In this document: positions 1-6,444 of the stretch, piece by piece
Layout: every line of letters starts with the position of its first letter
Position numbering within the stretch: position 1 is the stretch's first letter
Source: an uncultured Verrucomicrobiota bacterium
Lineage (GTDB): Bacteria > Verrucomicrobiota > Verrucomicrobiae > Opitutales > Opitutaceae
Length of the DNA: 6,931 nucleotides
Direction: 5' to 3'
NCBI GenBank assembly: GCA_946482165.1
Contig: CAMLQS010000275.1
Coordinates: 1 to 6,931 of the forward strand
Translations under genes and position numbers: made by a program
Notes under the pieces: model-generated
Databases searched by the model: none
What the model was told of the DNA's origin: nothing
Seen by the model: only the letters and a program-made list of their open reading frames with translations

Positions 1-1127
1 ACGACCAGACCCACCTCCCCGTCACCCGCCAATACGAGGCCGTGGGCCACGCCGTGCGCGCCGTCTACAACTACGCCGCCATGGCCGACGTCATCGCCGC
101 CACCGGCGACACCGACTACCAAAGCGCCACGCTCTCGCTCTGGGAAAACCTCATCGGCCGCAAACTCTACCTCACCGGCGGCGTCGGCAGCGGCGAGACC
201 TCCGAGGGCTTCGGCCCCGACTTTTCGCTCCCCAACAACGCCTACTGCGAGTCCTGCGCCAACATCGGCCTCGTCTTCTTCAACCACCGGCTCCACCTCG
301 CCTACGCCCAGGGCCGCTACGCCAGTCTCTACGAGGATACGCTCTACAATTCCGTGCTCAGCGACCTCGATCTTTCCGGGCAAAACTTCACTTACACCAA
401 CGCCCTCGACACGGACGAAGCGCGTTACAAGTGGCACGTCTGCCCCTGCTGCGTGGGCAACATCCCGCGAGCCCTCCTCAGTCTTCCCACCTGGACCTAC
501 ACGCCCGCCTCGAACCGCCTCTTCGTGAACCTCTTCGTCGGCGGCTCGCTCACCCTGCCCGAGGTCGGCGGCGGCGCCCTCCGTGTCACGCAAAAGACCG
601 ACTACCCGTGGTCCGAGAAGGTCGCCCTCACCCTCGAGCCCGCCGCCGGCGAGGCCGACTTCGCGCTCCATCTCCGCGTGCCCGACCGCACCGCCAGCCC
701 GCTCTACACCGCCTCCCCCGCCCTCCCCGAACTCGGGGAGATTCGCGTGAACGGCCGCCCCGTCGCCCCCAACCTCGTCGACGGTTACGCCGTCGTCACC
801 CGCCGCTGGCGCGCCGGCGACCGCGTCGAGTTCACCGTCCCCCTCGCCGTGCAACGCGTGCGCTGCGACGAACGCGTCGCCGCCAACCGCGGTCGCGTCG
901 CCCTCCGCTACGGCCCGCTCGTCTACAACTTCGAGTCCGTCGACCAGAACCTTGACGGCGTCCTCGCGCCCGACGCCCCGCTTGCCACCGAGTGGCGCCC
1001 CGATCTCCTCGGCGGCGTCACCGTCATCCGCGGATCCTACGCCGACGGCTCGCCGCTGCTCGCCATCCCCAACTACGCCCGCAACAACCGCGGCGGCCGC
1101 TCCATCGTCTGGCTCCGCGAAAAGTAG
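1..1127 (+). CDS. GH127 (DUF1680) beta-L-arabinofuranosidase-like glycoside hydrolase, C-terminal part
   Basis: The reading frame is already open at base 3 and ends at TAG 1125-1127, so the N-terminus lies outside the window. It begins inside the conserved stretch DQTHLPVTRQYEAVGHAVRA, typical of GH127/DUF1680 enzymes, so the GTG at 42 is internal. The family's active-site residues are all visible. A Glu in SEGF (204-206) matches the acid/base Glu. Glu and Cys of YCESC (249-257) and the last two Cys of CPCC (441-452) match the zinc ligands, one of them the nucleophilic cysteine described for HypBA1. The rest is the beta-rich C-terminal part, with GRVALRYGPLVY near 885-930. The family cleaves beta-L-arabinofuranosides; related GH families share the fold, so the exact substrate is inferred. 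No signal peptide can be judged because the N-terminus is missing. The next gene starts 72 bases downstream on the same strand. Confidence 0.93.
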   Translation, partial: DQTHLPVTRQYEAVGHAVRAVYNYAAMADVIAATGDTDYQSATLSLWENLIGRKLYLTGGVGSGETSEGFGPDFSLPNNAYCESCANIGLVFFNHRLHLAYAQGRYASLYEDTLYNSVLSDLDLSGQNFTYTNALDTDEARYKWHVCPCCVGNIPRALLSLPTWTYTPASNRLFVNLFVGGSLTLPEVGGGALRVTQKTDYPWSEKVALTLEPAAGEADFALHLRVPDRTASPLYTASPALPELGEIRVNGRPVAPNLVDGYAVVTRRWRAGDRVEFTVPLAVQRVRCDERVAANRGRVALRYGPLVYNFESVDQNLDGVLAPDAPLATEWRPDLLGGVTVIRGSYADGSPLLAIPNYARNNRGGRSIVWLREK

Positions 1128-1199
1128 GTCGCGCCCGCCTGCGTCGGATTTTTCCTCCGCCATCTTGCCCCCCGGGCCTCGCGCTTCTCTGCTGCCCCG

Positions 1200-1943
1200 A
1201 TGTCCGCTTCGGTCCCTCGTCGTATCGCCCTTTGGTCCGGTCCTCGCAATCTCTCCACCGCCCTGATGCGCAGCTTTTCCTCGCGCGCCGACTGTGCGGT
1301 GAGCGACGAACCTTTTTACGCCGCCTACCTTTCGGGCAACGACCTCGCCCATCCCGGGCGCGACGAGGTGCTCGCGAGCCAGCCAAATGATTGGGCCGCC
1401 GTCGCCCGCCAGATCGCCGAAGAGGCCCCACCCCTCCCCCGCCCCGTGTGGTATCAGAAGCACATGGCCCATCACATGACCGCGGAGATGATTGGCCCCT
1501 GGCTTGACCGCCTCCATCACGCATTCCTCATCCGCCATCCCGCCCGCGTCATCGTCAGCTACCGCAAGGTCTATCCGCACATGACCCTCGCCGAAACCGG
1601 GTTGCCCTGGCAGGCGCGCCTCTTTGAGCGCATCCGGTCGCTGCGCGGATCGCCGCCGCCCGTCATCGACGCCGCCCAGATCCGCGCCCGGCCGGAAGCA
1701 TCTCTCCGCGCCCTCTGCGCCGCCCTCGGCCTGCCTTGGGACGCCGGCATGTTGAGCTGGCCCGCCGGCCCCCACCCGCAGGACGGCGTCTGGGCCCGAC
1801 ACTGGTATGACAGCATCTGGAGCAGCACCGGCTTCGTCGCGGAACCCGAGCCCGAGGCCGAGCCGCCGATTCCCGACGTGCCCTTCTACGACGAGGCGCT
1901 CGCCATCTACCAGCGCCTCCGCGCCCACTGCGTCCAAGCCTGA
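1200..1943 (+). CDS. P-loop sulfotransferase-like protein paired with a class IV aminotransferase-like gene
   Basis: This 247-residue soluble protein has no signal peptide or membrane segment. Residues 12-22 (WSGPRNLSTAL) are a PAPS 5'-phosphosulfate-loop-like motif after a first beta strand. Residues 109-121 (FLIRHPARVIVSY) match the 3'-phosphate motif, with Arg112 and Ser120. A YQKH motif (85-88) lies between them. The C-terminal motif AGPHPQDGVWARHWYDS (189-205) and the following STGF resemble, from memory, the N-terminal half of the plant branched-chain aminotransferase-like proteins, in which this domain is fused to an aminotransferase IV domain. A family-level sulfotransferase or other P-loop transferase role is supported; the acceptor is unknown. 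The ATG at 1200 is preceded by C-rich sequence with no Shine-Dalgarno site. The aminotransferase-like gene starts 15 bases after the stop, so the two are probably co-transcribed. A Glu/Pro-rich stretch (214-227) probably forms a flexible loop. Confidence 0.85.
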   Translation: MSASVPRRIALWSGPRNLSTALMRSFSSRADCAVSDEPFYAAYLSGNDLAHPGRDEVLASQPNDWAAVARQIAEEAPPLPRPVWYQKHMAHHMTAEMIGPWLDRLHHAFLIRHPARVIVSYRKVYPHMTLAETGLPWQARLFERIRSLRGSPPPVIDAAQIRARPEASLRALCAALGLPWDAGMLSWPAGPHPQDGVWARHWYDSIWSSTGFVAEPEPEAEPPIPDVPFYDEALAIYQRLRAHCVQA

Positions 1944-1958
1944 TCGCCGACCGCCCCC

Positions 1959-2867
1959 ATGCTCCAACCGCAAAACCCGGCCAACGCCGACATCCTCGTC
2001 AACATCAACGGCGAGCTCGCGCATCGCGACCGCGCGGGCGTCTCCCCCTTCGACTCCGCCGTGCAAAACGGAGACGCCGTCTGGGAGGGCCTCCGCCTCT
2101 ATGACGGGCGCCTCTTCCGCCTCGACGCCCATCTCGCCCGCCTGCGCCGCAGCGCCGAGCTCATCCGCTACGAAGGCTACCCCGGCGAGGAGCGCCTCGT
2201 CGCCGAGCTGAAGCGCACGCTCGCCGCCAACTCCATGCGCGACCGGGTTCACATCCGCCTCACCGTGTCGCGAGGCATCAAATACACCAGCGGCCTCGAC
2301 CCGCGCATCAACCGCCGCGGCTGCTCCTTCTTTATTTTGGCCGAGCACAAGCCGCCCGTATACAACAACACCGCGGGCGTCCACCTCGTCACCGTCCGCC
2401 AGCGCCGTCCCTTCGCCGACGTGCTCGACCAGCACATCCACAGCTGCAACCAGCTCACGAGCATCCTCGCCAAGATCGAGGCCAACGCCGCCGGCGCCGA
2501 CGACGCCCTCATGCTCGACACCGAAGGCATGCTGGCCGAGACCAACGCCACGCATGTCTTCATCGTGAAGGACGGCGTGGTGCGCACCTCCACCACGCGC
2601 GCCTGCCCCGAGGGCATCACCCGCGCCGCCGTGCTCGAGCTTTGCGAACGCCATGGCCAGCGCGCCGAGGTCTGCCACATCCCCGCCGCCGAGCTGATCC
2701 GCGCCGATGAGATGTTTGTCACCGGCACGATGGGCGAAATCACGCCCGTTCGTCGCCTCGACGCGCACGACTTCGGCCCCGTGCCGGGCTCCGTCACCAC
2801 GCGCATCTCCGCCTGGTTCCGCGAACTCACCCGCGACCCGGCTCAAGGCACGCTGGTCGTCGACTGA
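1959..2867 (+). CDS. Class IV (fold type IV) aminotransferase-like protein with His in place of the catalytic Lys
   Basis: This 302-residue cytoplasmic protein spans the whole BCAT/D-amino-acid aminotransferase/ADC-lyase fold. It carries FDSAVQNGDAVWEGLRLY (31-48), HLARL with the phosphate-binding Arg61, ILAKIEA (169-175), AETN with Glu194 (which should contact the PLP pyridine nitrogen), GITR (219-222) and TGTMGEITPV (255-264, a phosphate-binding turn). Aligned without gaps to the family, the usual Lys of the IKSLNYLNNILAK-type motif falls on His161 (IHSCNQLTSILAK; codon CAC at 2439-2441). None of the other lysines (85, 108, 131, 172, 204) sits at that position. Ordinary transamination through an internal aldimine is therefore doubtful, although the cofactor pocket looks intact. 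Naming it IlvE would overstate the evidence. The start at 1959 gives the family's usual N-terminus and lies 15 bases after the sulfotransferase-like gene. Confidence 0.9.
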   Translation: MLQPQNPANADILVNINGELAHRDRAGVSPFDSAVQNGDAVWEGLRLYDGRLFRLDAHLARLRRSAELIRYEGYPGEERLVAELKRTLAANSMRDRVHIRLTVSRGIKYTSGLDPRINRRGCSFFILAEHKPPVYNNTAGVHLVTVRQRRPFADVLDQHIHSCNQLTSILAKIEANAAGADDALMLDTEGMLAETNATHVFIVKDGVVRTSTTRACPEGITRAAVLELCERHGQRAEVCHIPAAELIRADEMFVTGTMGEITPVRRLDAHDFGPVPGSVTTRISAWFRELTRDPAQGTLVVD

Positions 2868-2875
2868 TATGGAGC

Positions 2876-3000
2876 GCGGCGGCATGACGCCGCTTTCGAC
2901 GGCGAGCCTCGGCTCGCCGCCCCGTCTCCTCCTCGGTAAACTTCTTCCACAACCGGCGGGCCGCCAAGTCGGCTCGTCAAAAGCGGCGTCGTGCCGCCAC
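2876..3000. repeat. REP/BIME-like imperfect palindrome between convergent genes
   Basis: Bases 2876-2900 and 2976-3000 are inverted copies of each other, matching at 22 of 25 positions (mismatches at arm positions 2, 10 and 22). The similarity continues inward after a 3-base gap (GAGCC in both arms). The core of the left arm reads GGCATGACGCCGC. The element fills nearly all of the space between the stop at 2867 (+) and the stop at 3021 (-), a typical place for repetitive extragenic palindromes. Whether it recurs in the genome cannot be seen here, and no second copy was spotted in this window. No coding capacity is apparent. Confidence 0.7.
2900..2919. terminator. Perfect 9-bp G+C-rich hairpin, possible bidirectional terminator
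   Basis: CGGCGAGCC (2900-2908) and GGCTCGCCG (2911-2919) are perfect inverted copies separated by TC. The hairpin lies 33 bases after the aminotransferase-like stop and about 100 bases beyond the GH16 stop, between convergent genes. No T-run follows on either strand, so it is not a textbook intrinsic terminator. It may simply be the inner part of the larger palindrome. Confidence 0.35.
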
Positions 3001-3020
3001 ACTCCAAACCGTCCCGTCAC

Positions 3021-3896
3021 CTACCGCTTCCGCTCCTGGTAGACCCGCACCCAGTCCACCTCGAAGCGCGCGGGAAACACCGAGTCGTCCACCGGCCCGC
3101 CATTGTCCCCGCCAAGCGCGAGGTTGAGAATCATGTAGTGCGGTTGGCGAAAAGGCAGGAACCCGTCGGGATTCTTCGCCTCGCTCACCCGCACCTCGTT
3201 GAGCAGGCGGTTGTCCACGTAGAGGCGGACGGTGTCGCGCGTCCAATCCATGCGCCACACGTGAAATTCCCGGGCCCACTTCTCGCCGCCGAGCTTCGCG
3301 AGCGGAACCGTCTCCGAGTCCCACTCCGCCTTCCAACGCTGCGACGTGCCCCAGGCGAAGTTCGCAAGCAGCTTGCCGCGGTAATATTCCATGATGTCGA
3401 TCTCGCCGTTGTGCGGCCAATCGCGCGCGACGCCGAGCGTCCACCAGGCGGGCCAGAGCCCTTGCCGCACATCGATGCGCCCGCGCATCTCGAAACGCCC
3501 ATAGGTCCACTGGTGCAGTCCGCGCGTTAGGATGCTCGCCGAGGTATAGGTCGATGTCGCGGGCTTCCTTTTCCAGTCGGCGGAGCCGGGATCGTGACGC
3601 GGATTCGAAACCGACTCGCGGCGGGCCTCGATCACCAGCACGCCGTCTTTCACCCGCGCGTTGTCCGGCTGATAAAACTGCGCCTCGTTATTTCGCACAA
3701 AGCCCTGCTCGAAGCCCCAGTTTTTCGGGTCCGGCGGTCCGTCGACATTGAACTCGTCCGCCCACACGAGCTCGAAACCCGGAGGCGGAAGCGGCGCGGA
3801 CGCCTTGGTCGATTGCGTGGCGCAGGCGGGCAAAAAGGACAGGGCCGCGCAACCGAGCGCGACGACGCGGGAGACGACAAGCGGGCGAATAGGCAT
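3021..3896 (-). CDS. GH16 family endo-beta-glucanase-like lipoprotein
   Basis: The protein has 291 residues from the ATG at 3896. An in-frame GTG at 3950 would add 18 residues before the signal peptide, so 3896 is preferred. The N-terminus is a lipoprotein signal peptide: basic residues, a hydrophobic stretch, then the lipobox LPAC with Cys25. The catalytic domain begins at FELVWADEF and carries the GH16 active-site motif GEIDIMEYY, with nucleophile Glu165, Asp167 and acid/base Glu170 all present. WPAWWTLG just before it and the final FEVDWVRVYQ strand are family hallmarks, so the single-domain enzyme is complete. GH16 enzymes retain configuration and cut internal beta-1,3/1,4 glucans or marine galactans. 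The motif form suggests the laminarinase/beta-glucanase side, but the substrate is not certain. It lies 55 bases downstream of the dehydrogenase on the same strand, probably in the same transcript, and probably acts at the outer membrane or in the periplasm. Confidence 0.93.
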   Translation of the reverse strand: MPIRPLVVSRVVALGCAALSFLPACATQSTKASAPLPPPGFELVWADEFNVDGPPDPKNWGFEQGFVRNNEAQFYQPDNARVKDGVLVIEARRESVSNPRHDPGSADWKRKPATSTYTSASILTRGLHQWTYGRFEMRGRIDVRQGLWPAWWTLGVARDWPHNGEIDIMEYYRGKLLANFAWGTSQRWKAEWDSETVPLAKLGGEKWAREFHVWRMDWTRDTVRLYVDNRLLNEVRVSEAKNPDGFLPFRQPHYMILNLALGGDNGGPVDDSVFPARFEVDWVRVYQERKR

Positions 3897-3951
3897 GGGA
3901 AAACAGGGAACCCGAAATCTTTGCGCCCGTGCCGGCGCATGGGCGGACACT

Positions 3952-4965
3952 TTAGGCGCAGATCGAAAGCTGCGCGCGGCGCACTTCGGCGCGGAGGGCC
4001 TTCCCGGCGATGAAGCGCTCGATCTCGTCTATCATCGCGCCCGCCATGCGACGGCATTCCGGCCCCAGGCTGCCCGCGAGGTGCGGCGTGACGATCACGT
4101 TGGGCAACGAGGGCAAAACCGCGTCTTCGCCCGGCGGCTCGGTCGCGAGCACGTCGAGCACCGCCCATAGGTCGGGCCGCGTTTGAAGCACCTTGGCCAG
4201 CTCGTCCTCGCGCACGATCGCGCCACGCGCCGTGTTGATGAAAGTAGCGCCGGGACGCATCGCGGAAAAATGCTCCCCGCGCAGCAAACCGACCGTTTCG
4301 TCCAGAAGCGGGATGTGGCAGCTCACCACATGGGCACGGGCAAACGCCTCCTCCATCGAAACCAATTCCACGCCGAGGCGCGCGGCCTCTTCGGGAGATA
4401 CCATCGGGTCGTAGGCGACGACCGACACGTCGAGCCGGCGAATTTGGTCAAGCACCATGCGACCGGTGCGGCTAAGGCCCAGCAGCGCGATCGTGCTGCC
4501 ATAGGCGCCGACCAAGTAGGGATCGTCGGGCAGATAGAGGCCCAACTCCCGCTGGGCGGTGATTCGCGACCACACCCGCTTCAGCGAAAGCACGATCATC
4601 GAATAGGTGAACTCCGCGACCGGCCGCGCGTTCATATCCACTGCGCTCGCCACGCGGATATCGCGCTCCCACATCTCCTCCGTCACAAATGACTTAACGG
4701 ATCCCGCCGCGTGAAAAACCCCCTTCAGCGCCGGAAGGGCGCGAAGGATGCGGGGCGTCATGCGGGGCATGCCCCAGCCGGAGAGAATGATTTCCACCTC
4801 CGCCAGGCGCGGGTCGGCGAGACTCGCATCGCCGGGCTCCTCGTCCTGCCGGATGTCGACCAAATCGACGAGTTCGCGGAGGCGCTCTAGTTCGGCCGCG
4901 GAGATAACCTGCCGATAGGCGTAAGGTTTCATCCAGACTAGAGCCTTGGGACGGAGACGATGCAC
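3952..4965 (-). CDS. D-isomer-specific 2-hydroxyacid dehydrogenase family protein
   Basis: This 337-residue cytoplasmic NAD(P)-dependent oxidoreductase has the family architecture: a split substrate-binding domain (about 1-115 and the C-terminal end) around a Rossmann domain. The dinucleotide loop is GLSRTG (163-168), followed by Asp186 at the end of the second strand (VAYDP). The catalytic triad is complete: Arg247 in NTARG, Glu276 in ATEPP, His295 in TPHLAG. The loop has Ser where GxGxxG normally has its second Gly. The family reduces 2-keto acids or oxidises D-2-hydroxyacids; the substrate here is unknown, but a sugar-acid role fits the neighbouring hydrolases. The GTG at 4965 is chosen because it keeps the first beta strand (PKALVW); an ATG at 4932 would remove it. 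It is divergent from the LacI-type gene and upstream of the GH16 gene, with which it probably forms an operon. Confidence 0.93.
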   Translation of the reverse strand: MHRLRPKALVWMKPYAYRQVISAAELERLRELVDLVDIRQDEEPGDASLADPRLAEVEIILSGWGMPRMTPRILRALPALKGVFHAAGSVKSFVTEEMWERDIRVASAVDMNARPVAEFTYSMIVLSLKRVWSRITAQRELGLYLPDDPYLVGAYGSTIALLGLSRTGRMVLDQIRRLDVSVVAYDPMVSPEEAARLGVELVSMEEAFARAHVVSCHIPLLDETVGLLRGEHFSAMRPGATFINTARGAIVREDELAKVLQTRPDLWAVLDVLATEPPGEDAVLPSLPNVIVTPHLAGSLGPECRRMAGAMIDEIERFIAGKALRAEVRRAQLSICA

Positions 4966-5045
4966 AGGGAGGAAGGAAGAAGGGACGAAGGACGAGCGAC
5001 TCCGGACAAGGACAAGGGGAAACGGAGGACTCGGGACTTAAGGAC
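4966..5045. repeat. Purine-rich tract with seven spaced GGAC units
   Basis: On the plus strand almost all bases from 4966 to 5045 are A or G, broken mainly by C. GGAC occurs at 4983, 4990, 5004, 5010, 5027, 5034 and 5042, often followed by AAG. In the dehydrogenase transcript this would be a pyrimidine-rich GUCC-repeat leader ending at the GTG start. It may be a degenerate simple-sequence repeat or a leader element; no function is proven. Confidence 0.55.
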
Positions 5046-5079
5046 AAGTTATGTCGACCCCTCTTCCGCCTCCAGCACA

Positions 5080-5098
5080 CCGCTAGTTTAACGTAAGA
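5080..5098. promoter_or_regulatory. Candidate LacI-family operator, copy 1
   Basis: The 19-base site reads CCGCTAGTTTAACGTAAGA and matches a second site at 6387-6405 at 14 of 19 positions. Bases 5086-5099 form a partial palindrome centred on ACGT (10 of 14 positions symmetrical), and a central CG is usual for LacI-family operators. It lies 169 bases before the chosen regulator start and about 115 bases before the dehydrogenase start, so it could act on either promoter. Confidence 0.45.
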
Positions 5099-5266
5099 CC
5101 TCGCTCTTGCGTCGCGAACCCATCAACCTGCTCTTTCCGCTCGGGGCGCGCGGGCTACGAAACCCGCGACTGCCCCCGGCGTCCTCCTTTTCCTTCGCAG
5201 GAATTGCCTCCACTGCCTCCGCCCCCCCCGTCTTCGCCGCCTGGCGCCTCTCACCCGTCTCGTTCC

Positions 5267-6382
5267 GTGTCCTCCCCCGCTCCCGAATCCACCTCCGATT
5301 CCTCCGCCCCCCGGCGCATCGGCTTGCGCGACATAGCCCGGTCGCTCGATGTCAGCCTGATGACTGTTTCGCTCGCCTTGCGAAACAGCCCCAAGGTTTC
5401 CAAAGCCACCCGTCTGAAAGTGCGACGCATGGCCGACGAACTCGGCTATCGGCCCGACCCCGAAATCGCGCGACTCATGACGCGCCTGCACAAGACGACG
5501 CAAGCATGGGACCGGCCCCCGATGGCCATCGTCGACCTCTCCGCCACGCGGCTTCCCTCCGGCGCCGACAATTACTGCGAATACGTCCGTGTCGGCGCCG
5601 TGAAACGAGCCGAGTCGCTCGGTTATCTCGCCACCTGTTTTCATCTCCTCGACTACGAGGGCGACCTGCGCCGTCTCCTCAAGGTCCTCCACTATCGCGG
5701 CATCCGCGGCATACTTCTGCTTCCCCCGCTCAGCCCCGTCGAACTTCCGCCCGGGCTCGACTGGTCGCCCTTTTCCGTCATCGCCGCCTCCTACGCCATC
5801 ACGCCGCTGCAATTCCACCGCGTGGTGCCGCACCAGTTCTACGATATGTCCCGGCTCATCCGCCTGCTGCAAGCGAAGGGACGTCAGCGCATCGGCGCGG
5901 TCTTCGAGCGGGGTCTGGAGGAACGCACCCAGTTCCACTTCACGGCGGCGATCAAACTCTACGATCACCACGAAAACCTGCTTCGCGTATCCGATTTCTC
6001 CAACCTGTCCCTGGTGGAAATCGCCGATTGGCTGCGCAAGTGCCATCCCGACGCAGTGATCACAACCGCTGCGCAAAAGCTTCAGGAGGCGATCCTCGCC
6101 TCCAACTACCGCGGCTCGCTTCCGGAAATCGTCAGCCTCGGCGCCTTCAAGAACTCTCCTTTCGCCTGCTGGGATCAGCGCCCGGCGGAAATCGGCTCCG
6201 ACGCCGCGCTCCTGCTCGCCGGCATGATGCGCCACAACGAGACCGGCGTGCCCGACTCCCCGCGCACCAGCATGGTGCAGGGCGCCTTCAACGACGCGGT
6301 CGCCGCTCCTGCGCCCAAGCCCGCGGCCGCGCCCGCTCCCGCGCCTGCTCCCGCAAAACGCTCCCGCGCGGCCAAGCGCTGA
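5267..6382 (+). CDS. LacI-family transcriptional regulator with a basic Ala/Pro-rich C-terminal tail
   Basis: The N-terminal helix-turn-helix (LRDIARSLDVSLMTVSLAL, residues 20-38) is followed by KVSKATRLKVRRMADELGYRPD, the usual third helix and hinge region of LacI-family repressors. A periplasmic-binding-protein-like ligand domain follows, to about residue 345. The last 26 residues are a low-complexity Ala/Pro repeat ending in KRSRAAKR, unusual for the family. The ligand is probably a sugar released by the neighbouring hydrolases (inference). The GTG at 5267 is preferred, giving 371 residues and a short arm before the DNA-binding domain. A TTG at 5204 would add 21 mostly Pro/Ser residues; the AGGA before it lies too close to be a good ribosome site. 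Candidate operators lie upstream and immediately downstream, which suggests autoregulation. Confidence 0.9.
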   Translation: MSSPAPESTSDSSAPRRIGLRDIARSLDVSLMTVSLALRNSPKVSKATRLKVRRMADELGYRPDPEIARLMTRLHKTTQAWDRPPMAIVDLSATRLPSGADNYCEYVRVGAVKRAESLGYLATCFHLLDYEGDLRRLLKVLHYRGIRGILLLPPLSPVELPPGLDWSPFSVIAASYAITPLQFHRVVPHQFYDMSRLIRLLQAKGRQRIGAVFERGLEERTQFHFTAAIKLYDHHENLLRVSDFSNLSLVEIADWLRKCHPDAVITTAAQKLQEAILASNYRGSLPEIVSLGAFKNSPFACWDQRPAEIGSDAALLLAGMMRHNETGVPDSPRTSMVQGAFNDAVAAPAPKPAAAPAPAPAPAKRSRAAKR

Positions 6383-6386
6383 TGCT

Positions 6387-6405
6387 CCGTTAGTTTTACG
6401 CTACA
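6387..6405. promoter_or_regulatory. Candidate LacI-family operator, copy 2
   Basis: This site begins 5 bases after the regulator's stop codon and reads CCGTTAGTTTTACGCTACA. It shares 14 of 19 bases with 5080-5098, including TAGTTT and ACG at the same spacing. It is about 100 bases before the GH43-like start, a suitable place for control of that gene. By itself it is less symmetrical than copy 1. Confidence 0.42.
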
Positions 6406-6444
6406 GTCCGAACCCGCCCTTGAGGGGTTGTCTCAAAAGCCCTC

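Larger units (their letters stand above)
4966..5266. promoter_or_regulatory. Divergent intergenic region between the dehydrogenase and the LacI-type regulator
   Basis: About 300 bases separate two divergent starts, so promoters for both directions must lie here. No convincing -35/-10 pair could be assigned. The region contains a purine-rich GGAC-repeat tract next to the dehydrogenase start, a candidate operator at 5080-5098, and a pyrimidine-rich stretch (about 5165-5285) leading into the regulator. Reading frames across it are low in complexity (proline and serine runs) and are not supported as genes. Confidence 0.6.

Noticed and set aside
431..955. Open frame inside the GH127 gene
   Set aside because: The product is almost only Arg, Pro and Leu. 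The GH127 frame carries the conserved active-site motifs.
1128..1199. Terminator or promoter between the GH127 and sulfotransferase-like genes
   Set aside because: A TTTTT run is present near 1149, but no stable hairpin precedes it and no clear promoter boxes were seen.
1024..1524. Antisense open frame across the GH127 end and the sulfotransferase start
   Set aside because: Gly/Arg-rich, no motif, and it conflicts with two supported genes.
2249..2830. Antisense open frame (193 codons) opposite the aminotransferase-like gene
   Set aside because: No family resemblance. The plus-strand frame has the complete fold IV motif series.
1959..2867. Naming this gene ilvE
   Set aside because: The catalytic lysine is absent and the closest recalled relatives are a separate subgroup, so the symbol would imply an unsupported function.
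5123..6235. Long antisense open frame (370 codons) opposite the LacI-type gene
   Set aside because: It has no recognisable domain and mirrors a gene with clear helix-turn-helix and ligand domains. High G+C makes such antisense frames common.
5107..6393. Long plus-strand open frame (428 codons) overlapping the LacI-type gene in another frame
   Set aside because: The product is Arg/Pro/Ala-rich and low in complexity, as expected of a shifted frame of G+C-rich coding DNA.
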